Below are positions 1 to 6,222 of a DNA stretch of 6,399 bases, one piece after another; the first letter of the stretch is position 1; every line of letters begins with the position of its first letter. The stretch comes from Pseudobdellovibrionaceae bacterium (lineage in GTDB: Bacteria; Bdellovibrionota; Bdellovibrionia; Bdellovibrionales; JAMPXM01), in contig CAJYOV010000015.1 of NCBI GenBank assembly GCA_913776405.1, positions 1 to 6,399 of the forward strand, in the 5' to 3' direction. The position numbers were made by a program, and so were the translations under genes. Under the pieces are notes generated by a model that saw only the letters and a list, made by a program, of their open reading frames with translations, was not told the origin of the DNA and made no database searches.

Positions 1-385
1 CTTTTACTTTCGTCACGAGTTGCGTGCGTGGGTTGCCTTCGATCTTCACATTGAGCAGATCGCCCACCATGCGCATTTGGTTCTGCGCAAAGAGATAAGC
101 ACCTTGACCTTCCATGACCCAGAGAGAACCTGCGTCTTCTTTGAGATCCGCTTCATCCTCGAAGCGCTGGCGATTCATGCGGCGATACTGCTTATCGCTT
201 TTCACCTTCATGTTCTCGTTTTCAGAGAATCGCGGGCTTCGCACTTCATTCAACGGGTCTTCATCTTGAGCGCCGATCATCGAACGCCATGCTTTCATCA
301 TCGAGGCGCAGCCCGAGAGCGAGCCGCCAACTGACAAAAGCAAAAGAGCTGCGAAAACAAAGCGCGCGGTTGATTTCATTGTCAT
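1..385 (-). CDS. flgH: Flagellar L-ring lipoprotein FlgH (5' part; 3' end outside window)
   Basis: FlgH forms the L ring, the outer-membrane bushing of the flagellar basal body. The 128 residues visible start MTMKSTARFVFAALLLLSVG and carry a lipobox LSGC with Cys26 as the lipidated residue. A charged linker follows, and from about residue 86 comes a stretch GSLWVMEGQGAYLFAQNQ.. continuing MRMVGDLLNVKIEG, which fits the family pattern (SLW...LF...R..RVGDI(L/V)TV.I). The start at 385 is preferred over the in-frame ATG at 379 because GGAGG (397-393) lies 7 bases before it. The start overlaps the flgA stop as TGATG, which suggests translational coupling. It is the last gene seen of the flgF-flgG-flgA-flgH operon; flgI would be a usual next gene, but it is not visible here. 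Lipobox and context are seen directly; the role is family knowledge. Confidence 0.88.
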   Translation of the reverse strand, partial: MTMKSTARFVFAALLLLSVGGSLSGCASMMKAWRSMIGAQDEDPLNEVRSPRFSENENMKVKSDKQYRRMNRQRFEDEADLKEDAGSLWVMEGQGAYLFAQNQMRMVGDLLNVKIEGNPRTQLVTKVK

Positions 386-1368
386 CACTGGACCTCCACC
401 ACGCCTTTTTCTTTTAGAAGGCCCGAGACTAGTTTCTGAGTGCTAGGTATTCTCACGCGAACAATGTCGCCGACGTAGCCTGACGATTGCGAAACGCCGT
501 CCATCGTAATTTGCCAGTTCGCCGACCCAGCCGAGACCTTCACTGAATCCCCGCTACGAATCGCAAGCTCCTTGCGAATTGAAGAGCGGAAGACGATCTG
601 ACCAGCCGCGATTTGGCGAGCGGCGACGCCTGCATTCAAATCTGCTTCCGAAACCGGAACGTCAGTTGCGAATGTGACGTCCTTCATTTGCTGGACAAGA
701 TCCTGAGATTGGATACGCTCGCCGATCGCAATTTCGCGAGCGGCGACTGAAACGTTTTTACGAATCGTAACTTGGCCCGTGAGCCAATACGTCTGAGTTG
801 GCTTCGACCCTTGCGTGACTTCGATCGGAATCGAGAAGCTGCCTTTAGGCAGATCGGGCCGCGAGCGAATGGCCCACTGCGTATCGGGTGCGAAGTTTGT
901 CCCGATGACTGGGACACTTAGGTTCGAGATTTGAATCTCGCACTCGGCGCACTGAGATTTAAATTGCTTGAGAAGCTCGGCTTGGATCTCCTCTTTACCG
1001 AGGCGGAATTTCTTTTTAGTGACCGTGACCCGCGACGGAAGCTTCAGCTGAAACGTTTCACCGGTCTCCGACGAGATGGTGTCGAGTTCAGGATGGAGAG
1101 CGTCTTCGAGAGCGTCGCGCGTAAAGCTGCGAGTTTCACCGGCCTTCGGCGCGTCGCTTAGACGAACGGTTCTAAACTTCTCAATCGCCGTGCGCGAAAG
1201 ACCATTTGCGACCACGAGGTCGCTCAGAAAAATCTCCGGCTGCGAACCTTCAATCTCGACTGCAGGGCGAATCGAAACGCGCGTTTCAGCTCGAGCGCCA
1301 GGCGCGAACGACAGGGTCGCAATCGCGACCGTGAAGAGATTGAATGAGAAGTTGAAAGCTTTAATCAC
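385..1368 (-). CDS. flgA: Flagellar P-ring assembly chaperone FlgA
   Basis: FlgA is a periplasmic chaperone that helps FlgI polymerise into the P ring around the rod. The 327-residue product has a Sec signal peptide ending ARA|E at about residue 27. The C-terminal third fits the SAF/ChapFlgA fold: residues about 207-270 (VSVAAREIAIGERIQSQDLV.., then GVAARQIAAGQIV) and the typical closing segment at 297-326 (GYVGDIVRVR, KLVSGLLKEKGVVEV). It is longer than the enterobacterial protein (about 219 residues) through its N-terminal region. A CxxC pair sits at Cys140/Cys143 and could form a disulfide. The start is GTG; the in-frame TAG just upstream (1380-1378) rules out an earlier start, and AGGG lies 7 bases before the GTG. 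It lies 13 bases after flgG and overlaps flgH by one base. Placement between rod and ring genes supports the call. Confidence 0.92.
   Translation of the reverse strand: MIKAFNFSFNLFTVAIATLSFAPGARAETRVSIRPAVEIEGSQPEIFLSDLVVANGLSRTAIEKFRTVRLSDAPKAGETRSFTRDALEDALHPELDTISSETGETFQLKLPSRVTVTKKKFRLGKEEIQAELLKQFKSQCAECEIQISNLSVPVIGTNFAPDTQWAIRSRPDLPKGSFSIPIEVTQGSKPTQTYWLTGQVTIRKNVSVAAREIAIGERIQSQDLVQQMKDVTFATDVPVSEADLNAGVAARQIAAGQIVFRSSIRKELAIRSGDSVKVSAGSANWQITMDGVSQSSGYVGDIVRVRIPSTQKLVSGLLKEKGVVEVQ
393..397 (-). promoter_or_regulatory. Ribosome binding site of flgH
   Basis: GGAGG read on the minus strand, inside the last codons of flgA, 7 bases before the ATG at 385 and 13 before the ATG at 379. 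The spacing favours the upstream ATG, which makes flgA and flgH overlap by one base (TGATG). Confidence 0.7.
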
Positions 1369-1381
1369 GAGCTCGCCCTAA

Positions 1382-2167
1382 TTAACGTAACTGGTTCATG
1401 TACTGAAGCATCTGATCTGACGCTTGAATTACCTTTGAATTGGTCTCGTAAGAACGCTGTGCGGTGATCATGTTGACCATTTCATCAACGATGTTCACGT
1501 TCGAGCCTTCGAGCTGCTGACCCGCAATCTGACCGAAGCTTGGCTGACCCGGCGTTCCCTGCTGCGGGAGACCACTTGCACCCGTCGGCACAAAGACGTT
1601 TTTGCCTTGGGCTTTCAAGCCTGCCGGGTTGATGAAGTTCACAAGTTGGATCTGGCCAATGTTTTGTGGCTCACGAGAGTTTCCGACAAGAACCGAAATC
1701 TGACCCGTCGATGAAACGTCGATCGCCGTCGCGTTTTGCGGAACCGTAATCTGCGGCGAAAGAGGGTTGCCGTTTTTGTCGACGATTACCCCTGCCGGAT
1801 CCTTTTTGAAGGCGCCGTCACGCGTGTAGCCAATTTGGCCGTCTTGAAGCTGAACTTGGAAGAAGCCCGAACCCTCGATCATCATATCGAGCGGATTGTT
1901 CGTCACTTTCGCGTTACCGACCTCGAAATCTTTTTGAACGGACGCGGTCCGAACACCGAGCCCCGTCTGCACGCCGGTCGGCGAAACAGAATTCAAACCG
2001 CTTGCAGCGCCCGGTTCTTTTTGAGTTTGATAAAGAAGGGCCGCAAACTCCGCGCGCGAACGCTTGAAGCCGTTGGTAGAAACGTTCGCCAAGTTATTGG
2101 CAATCGTGTCCATATTCTGTTGCTGAGCTTGCATGCCGGTTGCCGCAGTCGTCAGTGATTTAATCAT
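1382..2167 (-). CDS. flgG: Flagellar distal rod protein FlgG
   Basis: FlgG polymerises into the distal rod that crosses the periplasm and passes through the P and L rings. The product has 261 residues, essentially the standard family length. The N-terminal rod signature is ANNLANVSTNGFKR at residues 23-36. A FlgG-specific segment follows, about residues 45-73 (LYQTQKEPGA ... GVQTGLGVR), which separates FlgG from FlgF. The central motif NPLDMMIEGSGFFQV is at about 91-105, and the C-terminal helix begins EGSNVNIVDEMVNMITAQRS near residue 220. The ATG is preceded by AGAGGG with a 5-base spacer. It is cotranscribed with flgF upstream (19-base gap) and flgA downstream (13-base gap). Nothing in it looks damaged. 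Confidence 0.96.
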   Translation of the reverse strand: MIKSLTTAATGMQAQQQNMDTIANNLANVSTNGFKRSRAEFAALLYQTQKEPGAASGLNSVSPTGVQTGLGVRTASVQKDFEVGNAKVTNNPLDMMIEGSGFFQVQLQDGQIGYTRDGAFKKDPAGVIVDKNGNPLSPQITVPQNATAIDVSSTGQISVLVGNSREPQNIGQIQLVNFINPAGLKAQGKNVFVPTGASGLPQQGTPGQPSFGQIAGQQLEGSNVNIVDEMVNMITAQRSYETNSKVIQASDQMLQYMNQLR

Positions 2168-2186
2168 CCGAACCCTCTATCTTTAG

Positions 2187-3008
2187 TTACTTCAGTTTTG
2201 GAACTTCATTGACGGCTTTGCCGTTCATCGAGTCGTACGCTTGAATTGCTTTTTGCGTACTCTCGAAGACACGAGTCGCCGCGATCATTTCCGTCATTTC
2301 ACGGACAATATTCACGTTCGACCCTTCGAGCATGCCTTGGCTGACTTTCGTTTCCGTGGCGGTAGCCATTTGCGCGTCTTGGTTTTCTTTGACCGAATAC
2401 ATGTTGTGGCCAACTTTGCGTAGAGCGTCCTTATTGCCGAACTTCATGATCGACAATTTGCCAAGGTTGTTGCCACCTTGAACGACCTCACCACCCGATC
2501 CGATTGAGAGCGCGCCGGCGCCTTCCCCGGTTCCGATTCTAATTTCGCGGCCTGCGCTTGGCGCACCGACGCCGCCGTCTTTCAAAACCGGGAATCCTTG
2601 TTTGGTCACAAGTCGACCTTCAGAGTCGATGGAGAGGTTTCCGGCACGCGTATAGCGTACACCTTCGTTCGTCGCGACTTCCAAGAGCCCATCGCCTTCG
2701 AGCGCGATATCGAGATTATTGCCCGTGACGCGCAATGAACCTTGAGTGAAGTCGGTGTAAGTGCCTGCGCTGTCGACATAAGACTTATCATTGCCTTGCA
2801 TGTCGTAGAACGACTCGATCGAAGCCGTCACACGCGGGACGTTGGTCGCGCTCGGCTCTTTCTCAACGGCTGTCAGATATTCCGAGAAGACTTGTTGATC
2901 ACGCTTGAATCCCGGCGTGTTTACGTTGGCCAAGTTGTTGGCGATCGTGTCGAGCTTTTGCGACTGCGCAATAGCTCCACTTACCGCTGTGTAAATCCCT
3001 TTGCTCAT
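2187..3008 (-). CDS. flgF: Flagellar proximal rod protein FlgF
   Basis: FlgF is a proximal rod component of the flagellar basal body. With the start at 3008 the product has 273 residues beginning MSKGIYTAVSGA. It shows the rod signature ANNLANVNTPGFKR (residues 23-36), the central motif GNNLDIALEGDGLLEV (about 96-111) and the C-terminal helix EGSNVNIVREMTEMIAATRV (from about 228), then a short tail KAVNEVPKLK. The open frame runs on to 3089, but that would add 27 residues unlike any rod protein and would place the start inside the sigma-54 promoter. The ATG at 3008 has AAGGAG just upstream. It lacks the FlgG-specific segment, and its position before flgG supports FlgF over FlgG. It is the first gene of the operon. 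The FlgF/FlgG split rests on that segment and the order. Confidence 0.92.
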   Translation of the reverse strand: MSKGIYTAVSGAIAQSQKLDTIANNLANVNTPGFKRDQQVFSEYLTAVEKEPSATNVPRVTASIESFYDMQGNDKSYVDSAGTYTDFTQGSLRVTGNNLDIALEGDGLLEVATNEGVRYTRAGNLSIDSEGRLVTKQGFPVLKDGGVGAPSAGREIRIGTGEGAGALSIGSGGEVVQGGNNLGKLSIMKFGNKDALRKVGHNMYSVKENQDAQMATATETKVSQGMLEGSNVNIVREMTEMIAATRVFESTQKAIQAYDSMNGKAVNEVPKLK

Positions 3009-3012
3009 ACCG

Positions 3013-3018
3013 CTCCTT
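3013..3018 (-). promoter_or_regulatory. Ribosome binding site of flgF
   Basis: AAGGAG on the minus strand, 4 bases before the ATG at 3008. Together with the start of rod-protein homology and the promoter upstream it fixes the flgF start at 3008 rather than at the more distant in-frame ATG at 3089. Confidence 0.75.
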
Positions 3019-3073
3019 GGTCGAGTCAAAAGCAGAAACGAAAATTCGAAACTGGCCTTCAGCAATTTGATGA

Positions 3074-3088
3074 GCAAACCGAGTGCCA
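3074..3088 (-). promoter_or_regulatory. Sigma-54 (RpoN) promoter of the flgFGAH operon
   Basis: Read on the minus strand, the site is TGGCAC-TCGGT-TTGC. This matches the RpoN consensus TGGCAC-N5-TTGC at every fixed base, with exactly 10 bases between the invariant GG (-24) and GC (-12). The predicted transcript start is near 3062, giving a leader of about 54 bases before flgF. Middle flagellar genes (rod, ring, hook) are under RpoN control in many Gram-negative bacteria, which fits the operon downstream. Such promoters need an ATP-dependent enhancer-binding activator bound further upstream. Confidence 0.88.
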
Positions 3089-3102
3089 CACGCTTTGATG
3101 CA

Positions 3103-3112
3103 CACTCGAGTG
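3103..3112. promoter_or_regulatory. Perfect 10-bp palindrome just upstream of the sigma-54 promoter
   Basis: CACTCGAGTG is a perfect palindrome 14 bases upstream of the -24 element. It could be half of a regulator site, but it is close for a classical activator site and short enough to occur by chance. Confidence 0.3.
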
Positions 3113-3177
3113 GCCCAATCGCGTTCTATTTGTTTTGTCGAGAAAACGTCGAGGCGAGAGCGTCAACTCTCTGACAG

Positions 3178-3188
3178 TCGTGTCACGA
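3178..3188. promoter_or_regulatory. Inverted repeat, candidate activator site
   Basis: TCGTG-T-CACGA, an 11-bp inverted repeat with one central base, lies about 90 bases upstream of the sigma-54 -24 element. That is the usual distance range for enhancer-binding activators of RpoN promoters. It overlaps a second arrangement, TGTC-ACGA-GACA (3181-3192). Assignment as an activator site is inference from symmetry and position only. Confidence 0.35.
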
Positions 3189-3305
3189 GACAATGACGCG
3201 CACTCGCACTAGACCCATCGAAGCGAATCACTCCTGGTCAAGACCTCAGTCGCGATCACTGCAAGCTGCCTAGGCGACGTTCAAGCACATCATTAAGATG
3301 AATGA

Positions 3306-4784
3306 ATGCAGTTCAAACGGTTCTCCCTCCAAGCATTCGCTCTGGGTCTCAGTGCGTGCGCGCTCACAAGCTGCGCGTCGCAACCTCTCTCACATGAGGC
3401 TCAAAAGAAAAAGCCGACTTCAAATCGGAGAGTCGTTCGTAAAACGAAACTGCGCGATCCCATCGTTCGTGCCGAAATCCAGGATGAACTTATTCATCTG
3501 AATTCCGACGAAAATCAAATTCGAGATTTCGCGACCGAGCCGCTGAAAGGTCCGATTACGATGGCGCGGCTTGCGCAGATCGAACTCGAACTGAAGATGG
3601 CAGAGTCAAAACCTCAGCAAAGCTCAGAGCGTCTCGCGCAACTCAAAGGCGGCGTTCTCGATAGCCTTCTTTCGCAGAATGGAATGGCGGCGGCGAAGGC
3701 CGCTGTCGTTGCAAAAGGAGCCGTTGAAAAAGCGGAATCGACTGTGCACGATGATGCTGCCGAAAAACTGAAAGCTCTCATCGCAGCTGGCCCAGCCACG
3801 ACTAGAGTTGTCGCGAATTCTCAAGGCGCAGCGGTCGTTATGCACGAGCCCGGGAAAGGGATTGTTACGAAGGCCGAGCCTTCTGAGCCGCCAGTCGCCC
3901 TGAAGACACTTCGCTCGCTCGAGTCGTCGAAGATGGAACTCTCGGCAGCGAACGAGACGCCTTTCATTTTCGATATTCCAGTTACGTACAACGAACGCGT
4001 CAGCAGCTGGATCCATTATTTCCAAACATCTGGCCGACGCTCGTTCCGCACATGGCTTGAACGATCAGCTCGCTACCTTCCCGTTGTCGAAGCCGAACTG
4101 CAGAGAGCGGGCCTCCCTCAAGACCTCGTTTATGTCGCGATGATTGAAAGCGGCTTTAAGCCAGACGCCGTTTCTCATGCAGGCGCCATGGGCATGTGGC
4201 AGTTCATTTCGTCGACTGGCCGCCGCTACGGTCTCTCCGTCGACTGGTGGATTGACGAACGCCGCGACTTCGCAAAGAGCACGCAAGCTGCGATCGCCTA
4301 CATGAAGGATCTCAACTCTCAATTCAACTCTTGGTACCTCGTTGCAGCGAGCTACAACATGGGTGAAAACGGCGTACGCAAGCTCATGAAGCGTCATAAC
4401 ACGAATGACTTTTGGACGCTTGCAAATCGAAGAGCGCTGCCTCGTGAGACTACGGACTATGTCCCTAAGATTATCGCGGCAACTCTGATTGCGAAAGCGC
4501 CAGCCCTTTACGGCTTCCGTGACCTTGAATATCAAGCGCCCCTCTCATTCGAGATGTTCACGGTTCCGGGCGGCACAGATCTAATCAATCTTGCGTCCTT
4601 CTTGGGTGTGAGTGGCAAGTACATTCAAGAGTTGAATCCTGAGCTGACACGCGGCTTTGTCCCGCGCGATGTCAAAGGTCACAACATCCGTATTCCGAAA
4701 GGCTCGGGACTTGTCGTTTCCCAGTTCGTTCGGTTACAACAAGCCGCACCTTTTAGAGAGTCGGCCCAGAATGACCTCAAGTAA
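3306..4784 (+). CDS. mltD: MltD-type membrane-bound lytic transglycosylase (lipoprotein)
   Basis: This enzyme cleaves the MurNAc-GlcNAc bond of murein, leaving 1,6-anhydro-MurNAc ends, and should sit on the periplasmic face of a membrane. The 492-residue product has a lipoprotein signal with lipobox LTSC (Cys23). An Ala/Lys/Glu-rich, low-complexity region covers about residues 30-215. The SLT (family 1) catalytic domain is at about 252-405: catalytic Glu281 in VAMIESGF, GAMGMWQF at 293-300, and AASYNMGENGV at 347-357. Residues about 415-468 form a LysM-like module (FTVPGG...LASFLGVSGKYIQELNPEL...IRIPKG); the canonical terminal LysM repeats of E. coli MltD are missing. An in-frame TGA directly before the ATG makes 3306 the earliest ATG start; the ribosome site is weak. 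Its last 14 bases overlap lysC. Family call is firm; the exact subtype rests on the region after the catalytic domain. Confidence 0.9.
   Translation: MQFKRFSLQAFALGLSACALTSCASQPLSHEAQKKKPTSNRRVVRKTKLRDPIVRAEIQDELIHLNSDENQIRDFATEPLKGPITMARLAQIELELKMAESKPQQSSERLAQLKGGVLDSLLSQNGMAAAKAAVVAKGAVEKAESTVHDDAAEKLKALIAAGPATTRVVANSQGAAVVMHEPGKGIVTKAEPSEPPVALKTLRSLESSKMELSAANETPFIFDIPVTYNERVSSWIHYFQTSGRRSFRTWLERSARYLPVVEAELQRAGLPQDLVYVAMIESGFKPDAVSHAGAMGMWQFISSTGRRYGLSVDWWIDERRDFAKSTQAAIAYMKDLNSQFNSWYLVAASYNMGENGVRKLMKRHNTNDFWTLANRRALPRETTDYVPKIIAATLIAKAPALYGFRDLEYQAPLSFEMFTVPGGTDLINLASFLGVSGKYIQELNPELTRGFVPRDVKGHNIRIPKGSGLVVSQFVRLQQAAPFRESAQNDLK
4755..4760 (+). promoter_or_regulatory. Possible ribosome binding site of lysC
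   Basis: AGAGAG lies within the end of mltD, 10 bases before the ATG at 4771. It is a modest match at a slightly long spacing, but it supports the internal ATG at 4771 over the ATG at 4657, which lies well inside mltD. Confidence 0.45.
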
Positions 4785-5994
4785 CGCGCGCACAGTTCAA
4801 AAGCAAAGCCTGATCGTTCAGAAATACGGCGGCTCGAGCCTTGCCAAGCCCGAGCAAATTCAATCTGTCGCTGACTCAATCAAGAAATTACACGATGCAG
4901 GTCATCAGCTTCTTATCGTCGTAAGTGCGATGGGTAAAACCACCGACCAACTTGTTGAACTCGCATATAAAGTTTCAAACTCACCGAATCGACGCGAACT
5001 GGATATGCTGCTCACAACTGGTGAACGCATCAGCATGGCGTTGATGTCAATGGCCTTAAACGATCGCGGCGTGCCATCGATCAGCTTTACCGGTAGCCAA
5101 GCCGGCATTCTCACGGACGAATTGCATTCGAGTGCTCGCATCGTTGATGTCAGATCACCTCGAGTGACAGCGGAACTCGATCGCAATCACGTCGTTGTGC
5201 TTGCGGGCTTTCAAGGCGTTTCGCCTGTCACGAAAGAAGTCACGACACTGGGCCGTGGCGGCTCTGACACGTCGGCAGTCGCTATGGCTGCAAGCTTCAA
5301 AGCTGAACGGTGCGAGATTCGAAAAGATGTCGACGGTGTTTACTCGGCGGATCCGCATGTGGTGGGCGACGCTCGTCACTTGCCGCATTTACATTACCAA
5401 CAACTTCTCGATATGACGTTCTGGGGGGCGAAGGTCCTTCACTACAGAAGTGTTGAGCTCGCGGCCCTTTTGCAAATACCATTAGTCGTAACGCTCGCGC
5501 ACGGCGACGACGGCGCACAAACTCTGATTGACGGGACAGCACCCATGTACGAACAAGCTCAAATTCTTTCGGTGAACTCACATAAAGAAGTTCGTTGGAT
5601 TCGAGTTTCAGCCTCGAACATGTCAAAGGCGTTCGAGATTTTTGCGAATGCTCTCAAAGAAGGCTCGCTGCCACTGCCGCAAATTCTCGACAGCACAGTC
5701 TCTCCCGAAGGCACATCGTTTCTTGTCACCGCGCCCACCGAGACTTTGAACGCGATCGGCCAACTTGCCGCTCAAAAACAAGAGCTGCTCATGGATCAAA
5801 CTGAGCTTTCGACGGTCACGGCAACATGCCAAGGATCGTTCGCATCGCCGCTTCCTGATCAAATCGCGCAGCATCTCTCGCGCAAATCCGTGATGATTCA
5901 CAAAATGCTTTTCGGTGCGATGAGCCTGAGTGTTGTTGTCGCCGCCGCTGATCGCGAAAAAGCCCTTCAAGCCATTCACGACATCCACCAATAA
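4771..5994 (+). CDS. lysC: Aspartokinase with diverged ACT domains
   Basis: Aspartokinase phosphorylates L-aspartate with ATP, the first step toward diaminopimelate, lysine, threonine and methionine in the cytoplasm. From 4771 the product has 407 residues, the usual length of single-function enzymes. The kinase domain (about 14-260) shows QKYGGSS (17-23), LLTTGERISMALM (80-92), TGSQAGILTD (107-116), LGRGGSDTSAVAMAA (160-174), DVDGVYSADP (186-195) and WGAKVLHYRSVELA (218-231). Odd points are RK before DVDG, where Y-T is usual, and HYR in place of HPR. The ACT region (about 265-407) keeps hydrophobic spacing and SLSVVVAA near its end but lacks the usual D(R/K)PG-type loops, so feedback by lysine/threonine may differ. 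The start at 4771 fits family length; an earlier ATG at 4657 would add 38 atypical residues. It overlaps mltD by 14 bases, implying cotranscription. Confidence 0.93.
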   Translation: MTSSNARTVQKQSLIVQKYGGSSLAKPEQIQSVADSIKKLHDAGHQLLIVVSAMGKTTDQLVELAYKVSNSPNRRELDMLLTTGERISMALMSMALNDRGVPSISFTGSQAGILTDELHSSARIVDVRSPRVTAELDRNHVVVLAGFQGVSPVTKEVTTLGRGGSDTSAVAMAASFKAERCEIRKDVDGVYSADPHVVGDARHLPHLHYQQLLDMTFWGAKVLHYRSVELAALLQIPLVVTLAHGDDGAQTLIDGTAPMYEQAQILSVNSHKEVRWIRVSASNMSKAFEIFANALKEGSLPLPQILDSTVSPEGTSFLVTAPTETLNAIGQLAAQKQELLMDQTELSTVTATCQGSFASPLPDQIAQHLSRKSVMIHKMLFGAMSLSVVVAAADREKALQAIHDIHQ

Positions 5995-6030
5995 AAAAGG
6001 CCCCGCAGGATTGACGTGATCTGCGAGGCC
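5991..6030 (-). terminator. Intrinsic terminator for the minus-strand small gene
   Basis: A 10-bp stem (arms 5999-6008 and 6021-6030) is followed, on the minus strand, by six T's (5998-5993). In minus-strand RNA the one non-Watson-Crick position is a G-U wobble; in plus-strand RNA it is a C-A mismatch with no downstream T tract. The signal therefore ends transcription coming from the poly-lysine gene and overlaps the lysC stop codon. Any effect on lysC transcripts would be weaker. Confidence 0.75.
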
Positions 6031-6085
6031 CCAAATGACGCTAAGGACCCTGAGATATCCCTCCCAGGAACGTCAGTTTATGTTT

Positions 6086-6104
6086 GTTTTGCCTCCGGCA
6101 AAAC
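6086..6104. repeat. Perfect inverted repeat at the edge of the tandem array
   Basis: GTTTTGCC-TCC-GGCAAAAC has two perfect 8-base arms around a 3-base centre. The right arm is the beginning of the first 41-bp unit, so the left arm is an inverted partial copy of the unit start. It may mark the boundary of the array. Confidence 0.6.
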
Positions 6105-6219
6105 CCGCGAGTCCTCGCGGATCCCAGAAGTTGTTCCGGCAAAACCCGCGAGTCCTCGCGGATCCCCGAAGTTGTTCCGCCAAAACCCGCGAGTCCTCGC
6201 GGATCCCCGAAGGCGTTCA
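6097..6219. repeat. Three tandem 41-bp units with a GC-rich palindrome in each
   Basis: The units are 6097-6137, 6138-6178 and 6179-6219. Units 1 and 2 differ at one base (6126 versus 6167); unit 3 differs from unit 2 at four positions, mostly at its end. Each contains CCGCGAG-TC-CTCGCGG (6105-6120, 6146-6161, 6187-6202), which can fold as a 6-bp stem with a four-base loop, preceded by AAAA on the plus strand. The period of 41 is not a multiple of three, so the open frames across the array shift at each unit and are not a coding repeat. In minus-strand RNA each hairpin is followed by TTTT, so each resembles a short weak terminator. Confidence 0.9.
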
Positions 6220-6222
6220 CTT

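Larger units (their letters stand above)
3009..3305. other. Divergent intergenic region between flgF and mltD
   Basis: These 297 bases separate the minus-strand flagellar operon from the plus-strand mltD-lysC pair. On the minus strand they hold the sigma-54 promoter, the flgF leader and the palindromes listed separately. On the plus strand I found no convincing sigma-70 or sigma-54 promoter for mltD: TAAGAT at 3294-3299 is the best -10 look-alike, but it has no matching -35 and sits too close to the start codon. No open frame here looks like a gene. Confidence 0.7.

Noticed and set aside
20..334. Plus-strand 104-residue open frame
   Set aside because: It is the complement of flgH, which has a lipobox, ribosome site and family motifs.
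3009..3089. Upstream in-frame ATG of flgF at 3089, adding 27 residues
   Set aside because: The extension has no rod-protein similarity, overlaps the sigma-54 promoter, and lies upstream of the predicted transcript start; the ATG at 3008 has a good ribosome site.
3271..3299. Sigma-70 promoter for mltD using TAAGAT at 3294-3299
   Set aside because: There is no -35 element at suitable spacing, and the predicted transcript start would coincide with the start codon.
4657..4770. Upstream in-frame ATG of lysC at 4657
   Set aside because: It would overlap mltD by 128 bases and add 38 residues not seen at the start of aspartokinases; 4771 gives the standard length.
5545..5994. Internal start at Met259 of lysC giving a separate beta subunit, as in some Gram-positive aspartokinases
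   Set aside because: An ATG exists at 5545 at roughly the right place, but there is no convincing ribosome site before it, so it cannot be supported from sequence.
6097..6219. CRISPR array
   Set aside because: The units are directly adjacent with no unique spacers, and no cas-like gene is nearby.
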